DNA of 64,000 nt from Eubacterium sp. AM49-13BH (GCF_003464165.1 NZ_QSEK01000010.1:1-64000); one strand, 5' to 3'. Shown: positions 9,936 through 18,724, counted from the stretch's first letter. Numbers and translations: made by a program. Notes: generated from the letters alone by a model not told the origin.

Positions 9936-10064
9936 CTACTTTTCTTTCTTCTTTAACATATCAGGCTCTTTCGGCTGATATATTGTAAAGAACGATGCAG
10001 AATTAACAGAAGTCTTAGCAACCTTCTTAGCTGCTTCTGCCATTCCTTTAAGAATCTGTTTCAT
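9936..10064 (-). CDS. agrD: AgrD-type autoinducing peptide precursor with serine in place of cysteine
   Basis: This 42-residue frame starts at ATG 10064 behind AAAGGAGG. It has the three parts of AgrD: an amphipathic basic leader (MKQILKGMAEAAKKVAK), a peptide core, and an acidic/charged tail with the clostridial motif YQPKEP. Compared with clostridial AgrD (..SAC-x4-YQPxEP), the core reads SAS-FFTI-YQPKEP, so Ser24 would form a lactone with Ile28 and give a five-residue ring SFFTI, possibly with an N-terminal tail. It overlaps the end of agrB by 17 bases, the usual coupling. AgrB should process it; AgrC should sense it. Exact cleavage sites are inferred from relatives. Confidence 0.85.
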   Translation of the reverse strand: MKQILKGMAEAAKKVAKTSVNSASFFTIYQPKEPDMLKKKEK

Positions 10065-10677
10065 GAAATCTACCCTCCTTTCGCATGCCTAATAACAGCA
10101 ACAGTCCTATTATCAGAAGCATTGTATTAATATACAGGCTTATATGACATAAGATTGTATATTCCCCATATCTTATGACCATGCCCATAATATTTAACAT
10201 AAATGATATCAGCATAGATGATATTCCTAAGACAGTGCTTATAATCATATATTTGTGCTTTTGTTCAAAAGTAAGCCTCTTATTATGATGTTCTAGTGGT
10301 GCATTAAGTACGATTATCAGATATCCTGCTGCGGCTATAATCCATGTCAGAACATCTCCTTTAACAAGCAACTGGATTCTAAGTATAATCAATGAAATTA
10401 GAAAAACTCCACAATAACATATATTACATCCCAGATGCGTATCCGCATGATATCCACCCGTATACCTCCTTATGACAATCATCATTATGTTGTATACAAT
10501 TGCATACCATATATTACCCGTTATTAATCCTATAATAAGTACCAGTATTACACTTATAATTCCTGCTACTATTAATTCCACTCCATATGCACACACTTCT
10601 CTTTCTTCTTCAGTAATCACATCCTTAGACACAAAAAAATCAGCTATAACCAATGCAACTGAATGAATCATATACAT
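10048..10677 (-). CDS. agrB: AgrB, pheromone-processing membrane endopeptidase
   Basis: 209 residues with four to six membrane helices. AgrB cuts the AgrD tail and makes the thiolactone or lactone ring. The catalytic pair is visible as GGYHADTHLGC; with the start chosen here these are His77 and Cys84, the same positions as in Staphylococcus aureus AgrB. ATG 10677 is preferred over an ATG at 10698 because GAAAGGAATT lies just before it and the -10 box TATAAT at 10701-10706 leaves too little room for the earlier start. The stop lies inside agrD. It stands 110 bases after the agrC end. Confidence 0.88.
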   Translation of the reverse strand: MYMIHSVALVIADFFVSKDVITEEEREVCAYGVELIVAGIISVILVLIIGLITGNIWYAIVYNIMMIVIRRYTGGYHADTHLGCNICYCGVFLISLIILRIQLLVKGDVLTWIIAAAGYLIIVLNAPLEHHNKRLTFEQKHKYMIISTVLGISSMLISFMLNIMGMVIRYGEYTILCHISLYINTMLLIIGLLLLLGMRKEGRFHETDS

Positions 10678-10700
10678 AATTCCTTTCACTTTATACATTG

Positions 10701-10729
10701 ATTATAGCTGATTTAATTTTTTAAAAAAG
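10701..10729 (-). promoter_or_regulatory. Probable agrBD promoter
   Basis: TATAAT (10701-10706, minus strand) has no good -35 box at the right distance (CTTTTT at 10724-10729). A perfect -10 with a poor -35 is what is expected of a promoter that needs an activator, such as phosphorylated AgrA. I could not find a convincing pair of LytTR sites. Confidence 0.4.
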
Positions 10730-10787
10730 TAGTTTGGCGTATTTGGTAATATATGGCATAATCTGCACATTTTTATTTTCAAAAAAG

Positions 10788-12090
10788 CTATTGACAAACT
10801 CTTTCCAGTATGCATCTGCAGATTAGATAATTATCTCCCTGTCCTTCATAATTGATAGTTCCATTATATTTATCAATAATATCCCTGATATCATAATTCC
10901 AAAGCCATGCAAATCTTTATCTTTCTTAGTTGTATTCATATCAGGATTACTCTTTAATACATTGCCTGACGTTGTATTGCCTATATCTATATACAGCTTC
11001 TCCTTATCCTCCGATATCTGTAACCTTATTGTCGAATTATTACATTGTCCTGCCGCTTCAATAGCATTGTCACACAGATTCTCAAGAAGTATATACAGAT
11101 CCATATCATCAATACCCTCAATATCTCCCAGTACATAACACCCCATATCTATTCCATTATTGCGACACTCGTTAATCTTTCTGTTCAACAAATAATTAAG
11201 TACAATATTATTACTTACAATCTCTGTAACATTAATGTTCTTATAGCCTGTACGGTATTTATCAAGCACCTCAAGTGCCTTTGAATACTTCTCATCCTGA
11301 ATAAGCTCACTGATAAGTATCAGGACATTCTTAATGTCATGTCTTTGCTTACTGTTCTGCTTCTGCATATCAAGTATTGATTCTATATCTTTCTCTTTCT
11401 GCTGATATGCACTAAGCATAACCTGCTGCCGTATCTTTTGTTCATATAATTTCTGTTCCATAATAAGCAGTAATATACTAATCACATTAACTATTACTAT
11501 ACCAACTACAGCTACATATGTATATATCACATTCATTTCATAACTCTTATCTGAACGATATATCATAAAACAGCATATTACCACTGAAATTGCTGGTATC
11601 ATTGACATAGTAAACATATATTTATTATCTTTTCTTTTAAAACCTTCTTTAATTTTATAAAGAATCCCAGAAACAACATAAGTAATAACTGTACCAGTAT
11701 ACCACTTACATATCTAGAAGCTGTACCGAATGGAATAGCATTGAGAAAGTCTTTTTTTATAACCAGTGATATTAAACCAACACCTAATAATGCACTTCCA
11801 GCCAGACAACCTATCATCATAACATTATAGAATAGCTTCTCAATAATAGTACCGCCCAATACCCAAAAGCTGAATATAAGAGAATAAATCATATATATGT
11901 ATATTCCCACACTCTCAAAATATGCAATATGATTAGATACTGTAAGATATATGAATGTGGTAACTATCCCGATTATGCCTATGCATTTCTTATTATACTT
12001 ATCCTTACATCCAAGACTAGCCATAAGGAATACTGTCACAACCACACTCTGAAACAGATTTATGACATTTTCAAATATTATATGCATCAT
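10788..12090 (-). CDS. agrC: AgrC-type sensor histidine kinase, interrupted by two -1 frameshifts
   Basis: Restoring the frame twice gives about 434 residues, the usual AgrC length: five to six N-terminal helices, an RHDIKN H-box, and a GHKL ATPase domain with ENLCDNAIEAAGQ (N-box) and HGFGI (G-box). The first break is at TTTTAAAA (11635-11642), where the frame ending at 11599 must pass to the one that continues as KRKDNKYMFTM. The second is at about 10886, after MISR-like codons; the other frame reads DIIDKYNGTINYEG and ends at 10788, a normal GHKL C-terminus. The start overlaps agrA by ATGA. As written, no full kinase is encoded; missing bases in the sequence may be the reason. Confidence 0.75.
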
Positions 12091-12773
12091 ATAAACATTC
12101 TCCTTATCTCATCGACTCTGCTCCTGCTTATGTGATAGCTTGTACCATCCTTCATAATAAGATTATCTCTTTTTCTTTCTTTTACATAATCCTTATTAAC
12201 CATCTCTCCTGATGATATTTTAATAAATCCTAATGGTTTTAGTTTGTCTTCATACTTACTTAAGTTCGCTCTTATTTTTCTCTCACCATTCTCGCCTTTG
12301 AATATAAGATTATGTTTTATCACATTTACTGCTACAACATCCGAAAGCCTTATTATGTCACCATCTTCAATTACAAGTATCTTCTTTTTTTCTCCGAGAT
12401 AACTCATGATATTGTACATCGTATGCACAATATCATCTTTCATATTGTTTTTTCTTATAAACCCTATTGGTCTGAAACCAAATGCCTGATACACATAATT
12501 ATCATGTGAAGTACAGAATACTATCCCTGCATCCTTCTTTCGTTCATGTATCCTCGTTGCAATATCAAATCCATTCACCGTTCCACACTCAATATCAAGT
12601 ATGAATATATCCGTATCTTCTACTGCTTCCTCAAGCATTTTCTCCGGAGACTGATATACCACAACTTCTGCTATATCAGTCTCTGAAACATGCTTTGCAT
12701 ATTCAGTCTTTATATATCTGCTTATTAATTCGCCATGCCCAGGCTCATCATCACATATAGTAAATCTCGTCAA
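12087..12773 (-). CDS. agrA: AgrA-type LytTR response regulator
   Basis: 228 residues. The receiver domain (1-120) begins with ICDDE and has its phospho-acceptor in FILDIECG, followed by the usual T/S (FCTS) and K-like (IRKNN) positions. The second half (about 130-228) is a LytTR DNA-binding domain, with KHNLIFKGENGERKIRANLSKYE and a C-terminal HISRSRVDEIR helix-like end. It starts with TTG 12773, supported by GGGGGAAGG just upstream; no ATG in frame is close. It is the first gene of the locus and overlaps agrC by four bases. It should activate agrBD and perhaps the operon from 9846 when the peptide accumulates. Confidence 0.82.
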   Translation of the reverse strand: MTRFTICDDEPGHGELISRYIKTEYAKHVSETDIAEVVVYQSPEKMLEEAVEDTDIFILDIECGTVNGFDIATRIHERKKDAGIVFCTSHDNYVYQAFGFRPIGFIRKNNMKDDIVHTMYNIMSYLGEKKKILVIEDGDIIRLSDVVAVNVIKHNLIFKGENGERKIRANLSKYEDKLKPLGFIKISSGEMVNKDYVKERKRDNLIMKDGTSYHISRSRVDEIRRMFI

Positions 12774-12797
12774 ATGCCTTCCCCCTGTGTGTATTAT

Positions 12798-13370
12798 CTA
12801 AGCATTTCTTCCCAGTTCAAATGCCTTCCTGTTAAGCTCAAGGAATTTAGCAGGAACATTTTTCTCTATGGCATCCTGCCACTGTTCGTCTGTTATGTCA
12901 GGGAAGTATGTTGAGAATCTTCCCATAAGTGCTATATTAACAGCCTTAGAAGAACCTGCCTCCTCAGCGAGTGCAAGGAAATCCTTCGCATCAACCTTGG
13001 CGCCTGCTGCTGTAAGCTTCTCAATAAGTCCTTCCGGATACTCTGCTGCCCCTGTAATTACAGGCATTGGCTCCATCTTCTGCGTATTGGTGATGATAAC
13101 TCCGTCTTTCTTTAAGAATTCAACCCATCTTGCAGCCTCTAACTGCTCAAATGAAATGATAACATCAGCCTCACCTTTATCAATTACCGGTGAATATACC
13201 TTTTCACCATATCTTACATAAGTTACAACAGAACCGCCTCTCTGGCTCATTCCGTGTACCTCGGAAACCTTAACATCATATCCCTGCTTTAATAATACAT
13301 ATCCTAACATCTTGCTGGCAAGAAGTGTTCCCTGTCCGCCAACACCAACTATCATAATATTCTTTGTCAT
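12798..13370 (-). CDS. iorB: Indolepyruvate:ferredoxin oxidoreductase, beta subunit
   Basis: 190 residues of the gamma-type 2-oxoacid oxidoreductase fold: GVGGQGTLLASKMLG near the N-terminus and a GMSQRGGSVVTYVRYG segment, both typical of IorB. With IorA it oxidises aryl pyruvates such as indolepyruvate to aryl-acetyl-CoA, reducing ferredoxin in the cytoplasm. Length fits the family. It follows iorA after 31 bases in one transcript. A start at ATG 13370 has a GGGAG ribosome site. The neighbouring acyl-CoA ligase suggests that the acyl-CoA product is also interconverted with free acid. Confidence 0.9.
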   Translation of the reverse strand: MTKNIMIVGVGGQGTLLASKMLGYVLLKQGYDVKVSEVHGMSQRGGSVVTYVRYGEKVYSPVIDKGEADVIISFEQLEAARWVEFLKKDGVIITNTQKMEPMPVITGAAEYPEGLIEKLTAAGAKVDAKDFLALAEEAGSSKAVNIALMGRFSTYFPDITDEQWQDAIEKNVPAKFLELNRKAFELGRNA

Positions 13371-13401
13371 ATTGAATCTCCCTTCAGTTACCTGTCTAAT
13401 C

Positions 13402-15159
13402 TTACATTCCTATTGCATCGAATCTGCACATCTGCTTGCACACTTCACATCCGATACATAAAGTTGGGTCAATATGTGCTTTCTTATCCTTGAATGATAT
13501 AGCAGGACAGCCAATCTGCATACATGCCTTACAGCCTTTACATTTGTCCTGATTAATTGCGATTGCAGGCTTATGTACAGTTCCCTTAATCATTACACAT
13601 GGTCTTCTGCTTATGATTATAGATGGCTCTTTAGCTGCAAGCTCCTCTGTTACTGCTGTCTCAACTGCTGCGAGGTCGTATGGGTCAACAACTCTTACTC
13701 TGTTAAAGCCTAAAGCCCTGCATAATGCTTCAAGATCAACCTTACCTGCCGGCTCTCCTCTTAAGTTCTTACCAGTTGTAGGATTCTGCTGATGTCCTGT
13801 CATACCTGTGATTGAGTTATCAAGAATAATTACTGTTGAATTACTCATGTTGTAAGATATATCTGTAATTCCAGTCATTCCTGAATGCATAAATGTTGAA
13901 TCTCCGATAACACCTACGCTGTTACTCTCACCAGCTTCTCCCATAGCCTTGTTAAAGCCATGAAGTCCTGAGCATGACGCACCCATGCAGACATTAAGAT
14001 CCATTGCATTAAGTGGTGCAACTGCTCCCAATGTATAACATCCGATATCTCCGTATACCATAATCTTCTTCTTGTGAAGAATGTAGAATATTCCTCTGTG
14101 TGGACAGCCGGCACACATAACTGGTGGTCTGCCCGGAATCTGTGCATCTATTGTTGTGTATTCAGGTTCTTCCATTCCCATACATTTCTTAATAAGATTC
14201 TGTGAGAATTCTCCGCATATTGGAAATGTATCTTTACCATGAACCTGTATTCCTAACTGCTTGCAGTGGTTCTCAATAATTGGGTCAAGCTCCTCTATTA
14301 CATAGATTTCGTCCTTGCCCTGTGCGAAATCCTTGATAAGCTTCTCTGGAAGTGGATATACCATACCAAGCTTAAGTACGCTTACCTTATCTCCAAATAC
14401 TTCCTTAGTATACTGGTATGATGTTGAAGATGTGATTACACCTATTTTCTTGCCATTGACAAGGCTTCCCTCTGCACACTCTTCAACTCTGTTAATTCCA
14501 CTTGTCTCTGCGTACTGTATAAGGTCAAGTGTTCTCTGCTCAACTCTTACATGTGCATCTCTTGAATTCTTAGTCATCATGACCTTAGTTGGGTCTTTTA
14601 CATAAGGAACCTGTGTCGGCTCTACTCTTTCCTCAGGACATACAACACTCTGTGAATGTGCAACTCTTGTACACATTTTGATAAATACTGGTGTATTGTA
14701 CTTCTCTGATATCTCATATGCTTCCTTAACGAAAAGTCTTGATTCTTCTGAATCTGCAGGCTCAAGCATAGGTACTTTGGCTGCAAATGCATAATGTCTT
14801 GAATCCTGTTCGTTCTGTGATGAATGCATTCCCGGGTCATCTGCTACACAGATTACAAGTCCTGCGTTAAGTCCCTGATATGATATTGTAAATAACGGGT
14901 CTGCTGCCACATTTAAACCAACATGCTTCATTGCACATGCTGCTCTTACTCCACCGAGTGTTGCTCCGTGTGCTGCCTCTAATGCAACCTTTTCATTAGG
15001 CGCCCACTCGCAGTATATCTCATCGTATTTTGCTGCTTCTTCTGTTATCTCTGTACTTGGTGTTCCCGGATAACTTGATATTACCTTACAGCCTGCTTCA
15101 TACATTCCTCTTGCAACTGCCTTATTGCCCAGCATTAATTCTCTCATAACATTCTCCAT
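13402..15159 (-). CDS. iorA: Indolepyruvate:ferredoxin oxidoreductase, alpha subunit
   Basis: 585 residues. The N-terminal pyrimidine-binding part has SSYPGTPSTEI and GLNVAADPL; the thiamine diphosphate part has CAGCPHRGIFY and GDIGCYTLG with GDSTFMHSGMTG (Mg and cofactor loop); the last 55 residues hold two 4Fe-4S motifs, CKGCKACMQIGCP and CIGCEVCKQMC. The first has the shortened spacing known in IorA. The enzyme takes amino acid derived aryl pyruvates (from Trp, Phe, Tyr transamination) and feeds electrons to ferredoxin. It lies 14 bases after the acyl-CoA ligase gene and before iorB, so the three should be co-transcribed. Confidence 0.93.
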   Translation of the reverse strand: MENVMRELMLGNKAVARGMYEAGCKVISSYPGTPSTEITEEAAKYDEIYCEWAPNEKVALEAAHGATLGGVRAACAMKHVGLNVAADPLFTISYQGLNAGLVICVADDPGMHSSQNEQDSRHYAFAAKVPMLEPADSEESRLFVKEAYEISEKYNTPVFIKMCTRVAHSQSVVCPEERVEPTQVPYVKDPTKVMMTKNSRDAHVRVEQRTLDLIQYAETSGINRVEECAEGSLVNGKKIGVITSSTSYQYTKEVFGDKVSVLKLGMVYPLPEKLIKDFAQGKDEIYVIEELDPIIENHCKQLGIQVHGKDTFPICGEFSQNLIKKCMGMEEPEYTTIDAQIPGRPPVMCAGCPHRGIFYILHKKKIMVYGDIGCYTLGAVAPLNAMDLNVCMGASCSGLHGFNKAMGEAGESNSVGVIGDSTFMHSGMTGITDISYNMSNSTVIILDNSITGMTGHQQNPTTGKNLRGEPAGKVDLEALCRALGFNRVRVVDPYDLAAVETAVTEELAAKEPSIIISRRPCVMIKGTVHKPAIAINQDKCKGCKACMQIGCPAISFKDKKAHIDPTLCIGCEVCKQMCRFDAIGM

Positions 15160-15173
15160 TCTATGTATTCTTA

Positions 15174-16808
15174 TCAGCCTTTATTTTCCTGTTCTACAAG
15201 TCTGTCTGCGCCGTACATCTTACGAAGCTTCGGCTTCTCAATCTTTCCTGTAGCATTACGCGGAATATCTGCAAATATAATCTCTTTCGGACGCTTGTAT
15301 CTTGGTAGCTCCATACAGAAGTCTTCTATCTCTTCCTTAGTACATGTAACTCCGTCCTTAACTTCTATGATAGCCGCTGTCTTTTCGCCCAGTCTATGGT
15401 CTGGAAGTCCGATAACAGCTACATCTTTAACTTTATTAAATCTTCTGATGAAGTCCTCTATCTGAACCGGATAAATGTTTTCTCCACCGCTTACGATAAC
15501 GTCTTTCTTTCTGTCTACAAGGAAGTAGAAGCCATCCTCATCCTGCATAGCCATATCACCTGTATATAACCAGCCATCCTTAAGAACTTCCTTAGTAGCT
15601 TCCTCGTTGCGGTAATAACATGTCATGACACCCGGTCCTTTAACACAGAGTTCTCCGACATCTCCCTGTTTTACTGTATTACCGTCTTCATCAACTATCT
15701 TACATTCCCATCTGTAACCCGGAATTCCGATAGCACCAACCTTATTGATATTCTCAACACCAAGATGTACACAGCCCGGACCTGTTGATTCTGAAAGTCC
15801 GTAGTTGGTATCGTACTGGTGCTTAGGGAAATATTCCTTCCATCTCTTGATAAGTGAAGGTGGAACCGGCTGCGCACCTATATGCATAAGTCTCCACTGA
15901 TCAAGTCTGTAATCTGATAACTTGATGTCTCCCCTGTCGAGTGCATCTAATATATCCTGAGCCCAAGGCACTAACAGCCATACTATTGTACATTCTTCAT
16001 CTGATACCGCCTTAAGAATTGTCTCCGGCTTAGTTCCCTTAAGAAGTACTGCTTTGCTTCCTGCCACAAGACTTCCCATCCAGTGGAACTTAGCTCCTGT
16101 ATGGTAAAGCGGCGGAATACATAAAAATGTATCATATCTTCCAGTTCCATGATGCTTCTGCTCCATCTCGGCAGCCTGTGTAAGACTTCTGTGCTTATGA
16201 AGTATTGCCTTAGGAAATCCTGTTGTTCCTGATGAAAAATATATTGCGCCATAATCGTCTTCTGTTATAGTCACATCAGGTGCTTTGCTTGAGCAGTCAG
16301 CAACAAGCTCTCTGTAGCTTTCTGCAAAGCTTGGACAATTGTCTCCAACATAGATAAGGAGTCTGCCCTTTGATAATCTCTCAGCATTTACTTCAATTCG
16401 TCCGATAAACTGTGGTCCAAATACAATAACATCTACCTCTGCAAGCTCTGCACAGTAATAGATTTCGTCTGAATCATATCTGAAGTTGAAAGGCACTGCT
16501 ATCGCACCCGTCTTTAACACTCCGAAATATATAGGAAGCCATTCAAGGCAGTTATACATAATAATAGCTACCTTATCGCCCTTCTTGATTCCTCTGCCGA
16601 TAAGCATGTTGGCGAATCTGTTAGCTTTCTCATTAAATACGCTCCATGTAATCTCCCTGCGGTATGGAGAATAAGTTGTAGGCTCAATAAGCCCGAACTC
16701 CTTCCATGTCATCCTTCTTGTATCCTTCTCATCAGGATTAAGCTCTACCAATGCAACCTCGTCTGGATATTCTCTTGCATTGCGCTCTAAGTACTCTGTA
16801 ACTGGCAT
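15174..16808 (-). CDS. AMP-forming acyl-CoA ligase
   Basis: 544 residues from the chosen start. The AMP-binding enzyme signatures are present: YFSSGTTGFPKAILHKH (P-loop-like A3), YGLSESTG (A5), GELCVKGPGV, YTGDMA (A7) and DRKKDVIVSGGENIYPVQIE (A8), with the catalytic lysine near the C-terminus in RNATGKIEKPK. The product activates a carboxylic acid, probably an aryl or medium-chain acid given the following iorAB genes; the substrate is inference. ATG 16808 follows GGAAGGAATT; an in-frame ATG at 16850 has no ribosome site. It is the first gene of the unit. Confidence 0.88.
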   Translation of the reverse strand: MPVTEYLERNAREYPDEVALVELNPDEKDTRRMTWKEFGLIEPTTYSPYRREITWSVFNEKANRFANMLIGRGIKKGDKVAIIMYNCLEWLPIYFGVLKTGAIAVPFNFRYDSDEIYYCAELAEVDVIVFGPQFIGRIEVNAERLSKGRLLIYVGDNCPSFAESYRELVADCSSKAPDVTITEDDYGAIYFSSGTTGFPKAILHKHRSLTQAAEMEQKHHGTGRYDTFLCIPPLYHTGAKFHWMGSLVAGSKAVLLKGTKPETILKAVSDEECTIVWLLVPWAQDILDALDRGDIKLSDYRLDQWRLMHIGAQPVPPSLIKRWKEYFPKHQYDTNYGLSESTGPGCVHLGVENINKVGAIGIPGYRWECKIVDEDGNTVKQGDVGELCVKGPGVMTCYYRNEEATKEVLKDGWLYTGDMAMQDEDGFYFLVDRKKDVIVSGGENIYPVQIEDFIRRFNKVKDVAVIGLPDHRLGEKTAAIIEVKDGVTCTKEEIEDFCMELPRYKRPKEIIFADIPRNATGKIEKPKLRKMYGADRLVEQENKG

Positions 16809-16985
16809 AATAATTCCTTCCCTGCTGCCCCCGACAGCATGCAATTTCATTAAGCTATATAATACTATATTTCACTCAAAAAATCTAGGAAACTCCCAAC
16901 CTTTCTCCGCTCTTTCGTCAAACTTCCCCTTTAATTCCATATTAAAAAATGCTATGATTTAGTTAGTTAAGTTGCGCGTGTGTAT

Positions 16986-17202
16986 CCGGCTGTCCGGCAC
17001 CTGTCTGTGGTGCAGGAATGAATTGTGACGAGCTGTGCAGGAGTTAAGCCGCTGTCTGCATAAGTTCATTGCACAAAAGCTCGTCCAAGCGAAGCGCGTT
17101 TGCTTTTGAGCGATGTAATAGACTCTGCAGACAGCGGCTTTTACTCCTGCTAAGCGAGGAAAACCTGAGTTCCCGCGCCACAGACAGGTGCCGGACAGCC
17201 GG
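16986..17202. repeat. Nested palindromic element, copy 1
   Basis: Three stems lie inside each other. The outer stem is a perfect 25-base repeat (16986-17010 with 17178-17202). The middle stem is about 24 bases with one bulge (17037-17060 with 17126-17150). The inner stem is CAAAAGC/GCTTTTG (17074-17080 with 17102-17108). The core 17079-17103 is 24 of 25 identical to the core of copy 2 in the opposite orientation (18614-18638). It fills much of the 450-base gap between the acyl-CoA ligase and the GltD-like gene and is more GC-rich than its surroundings. No open frame of note and no T-run ending. The type of element is not known to me. Confidence 0.8.
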
Positions 17203-17258
17203 CCTACCGGACGCACACATGCAATCTACTATATAACATCTTTAAAGGGGGATATATT

Positions 17259-18494
17259 ATGGCTTTACATGTTATGGACGAGGCCAACCGCTGCTTACAG
17301 TGCAAAGTGCCTCAGTGTCAGAAGGGATGTCCTATTAACACTAACATTCCTATGGCAATCCGTTTACTTAAAGAGAATAAGCTTAACGAAGCTGGTAAAA
17401 TGCTTTTCGAGAACAACCCGCTTACTACCGTGTGCAGTCTCATCTGCAATCACGAGAACCAGTGTGAAGGTCACTGTGTACTTGGAAGAAAGGGCGCTCC
17501 TGTACATTTTTCTACTATTGAGAATTATATCTCAAGTACATATGCCAACCAGATGACTGAAGGTCCTAAGCCTTCTAACGGCATGAGAGTCGCAATCATC
17601 GGTTCAGGTCCTGCCGGTATCACTATTGCAATTATTCTGGCAAGATACGGATATCAGGTTACTATATTTGAAGGAAAGGACAAGATTGGCGGCGTATTAA
17701 GATACGGTATTCCGGAATTCAGACTTCCTAAGACTGTTCTTGACGACATTGAATACAGACATCTTGCCTTAAAGGGAATCAAAATTCGTCCTAACACCAC
17801 TATCGGTGGTGCAATCGGAATTGATGATTTGTTCCGTGACGGCTACAAATCTATATTCATTGGTACTGGCGTATGGAAGCCTAACTCTCTTCATATTAAA
17901 GGAGAGACTTTCGGTAATGTCCACTTTGGTATCAATTACCTCAATAACCCTGACAGCTACCACCTCGGTGAAACTGTTATTGTTATCGGTGCCGGTAATG
18001 CCGCTATGGACGTTGCAAGAACTGCCAAGAGAAAGGGCTCTCGCAATGTCATCTGTTTCTCTATCACTAAGGAAGTTGCTGCAAGTAAATATGAATTCAG
18101 CTATGCACAGCTTGAAGGAATCACATTTGAATATAACAAACGCCCTGTTGAGATTAAGGATGACGGTGTTATATTCAGGGATATTATTGAGAATGAGGAT
18201 GGAACTTTCACTGATGTAGAAGGAACTGATACACTTCACCACTCAGACAGTGTTATCATCTCTATCAGTCAGGGACCTCAGAACCGTATTGTCAACACAA
18301 CAACAGGTCTTAAGGCTACTGCAAGGGGACTTCTTGACGCAGACGAGACTGGTCACACAAGCCGTCCTGGTATATTTGCATCAGGTGATGTTGTAAACGG
18401 TGCAAGAACCGTAGTAGAAGCTGTCGCACACAGCAAGATAGTGGCAGAATCAATGCATCAGTATATGCAGTCTCTGCCGAAAGATAGTGAATAA
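17259..18494 (+). CDS. GltD-like NAD(P)-dependent FAD oxidoreductase
   Basis: 411 residues. The N-terminal 4Fe-4S region has CLQCKVPQCQKGCP and later CSLICNHENQCEGHC, as in the small subunit of glutamate synthase and the NfnB/SudA family. Then come an FAD Rossmann motif (VAIIGSGPAGITIA, from about residue 110), a second nucleotide motif (VIVIGAGNAAMDVA, about 240) and the C-terminal GIFASGDVVNGARTVVEA. Electrons pass between NAD(P)H and a partner through FAD and iron-sulphur clusters. No large glutamate synthase subunit or NfnA is adjacent, so it may act alone or with a distant partner. It stands alone on the plus strand between two copies of a palindromic element. Confidence 0.88.
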   Translation: MALHVMDEANRCLQCKVPQCQKGCPINTNIPMAIRLLKENKLNEAGKMLFENNPLTTVCSLICNHENQCEGHCVLGRKGAPVHFSTIENYISSTYANQMTEGPKPSNGMRVAIIGSGPAGITIAIILARYGYQVTIFEGKDKIGGVLRYGIPEFRLPKTVLDDIEYRHLALKGIKIRPNTTIGGAIGIDDLFRDGYKSIFIGTGVWKPNSLHIKGETFGNVHFGINYLNNPDSYHLGETVIVIGAGNAAMDVARTAKRKGSRNVICFSITKEVAASKYEFSYAQLEGITFEYNKRPVEIKDDGVIFRDIIENEDGTFTDVEGTDTLHHSDSVIISISQGPQNRIVNTTTGLKATARGLLDADETGHTSRPGIFASGDVVNGARTVVEAVAHSKIVAESMHQYMQSLPKDSE

Positions 18495-18522
18495 AGGGAT
18501 TGCTGTTTACATTTTGCCATAA

Positions 18523-18724
18523 AAAAATCGTCTACAGCTTACGCTCTCATGGATTACTACGCTTAGTGGGAGTAAATGCCGTCATCTGCAATGTTTATTA
18601 CTGTGAGTGAAAGCAAACGCGCTTCGCTTGAACGAGCTTTCACTCACAGACCTTATGCATATAACGGCATTAACTCCCACACAGCTCGTAATAAATCGAG
18701 CTTCAGTTGTAAACGATTTTTTAT
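18523..18724. repeat. Nested palindromic element, copy 2
   Basis: The outer arms share AAAAAATCGT and TACA (18523-18538 with 18709-18724). The middle stem GTGGGAGTAAATGCCGT (18567-18583) pairs with 18665-18682 with one mismatch. The inner stem is a perfect 14-base repeat (18602-18615 with 18637-18650), and a side hairpin GCTCG/CGAGC lies at 18685-18702. The core 18614-18638 matches copy 1 in reverse. The element starts 29 bases after the stop of the GltD-like gene and its outer arm ends in a T-run, so it could also end transcription from that gene. Confidence 0.78.

Noticed and set aside
10720..10760. Repeat CCAAA-N4-CCAAA upstream of agrBD as a possible AgrA site
   Set aside because: The two copies are nine bases apart, not the 20 or more expected of paired LytTR boxes, and the sequence does not match the known site.
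10788..12090. Two separate sensor genes instead of one agrC
   Set aside because: The split parts have complementary portions of one kinase, the internal ATG at 11617 has no ribosome site, and the combined length is normal for AgrC.
16959..17216. Open frame of 85 codons over palindromic element 1
   Set aside because: It is made of the inverted repeat arms, has no ribosome site and no similarity to any protein family I recognise.
17769..18242. 157-codon frame on the minus strand inside the GltD-like gene
   Set aside because: The plus strand has clear FAD and nucleotide motifs; the minus frame is a shadow with no ribosome site and no family features.
16986..18724. Composite transposon around the GltD-like gene
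   Set aside because: The two elements have unlike outer arms, no transposase and no visible target duplication, so this is left open as a finding only.
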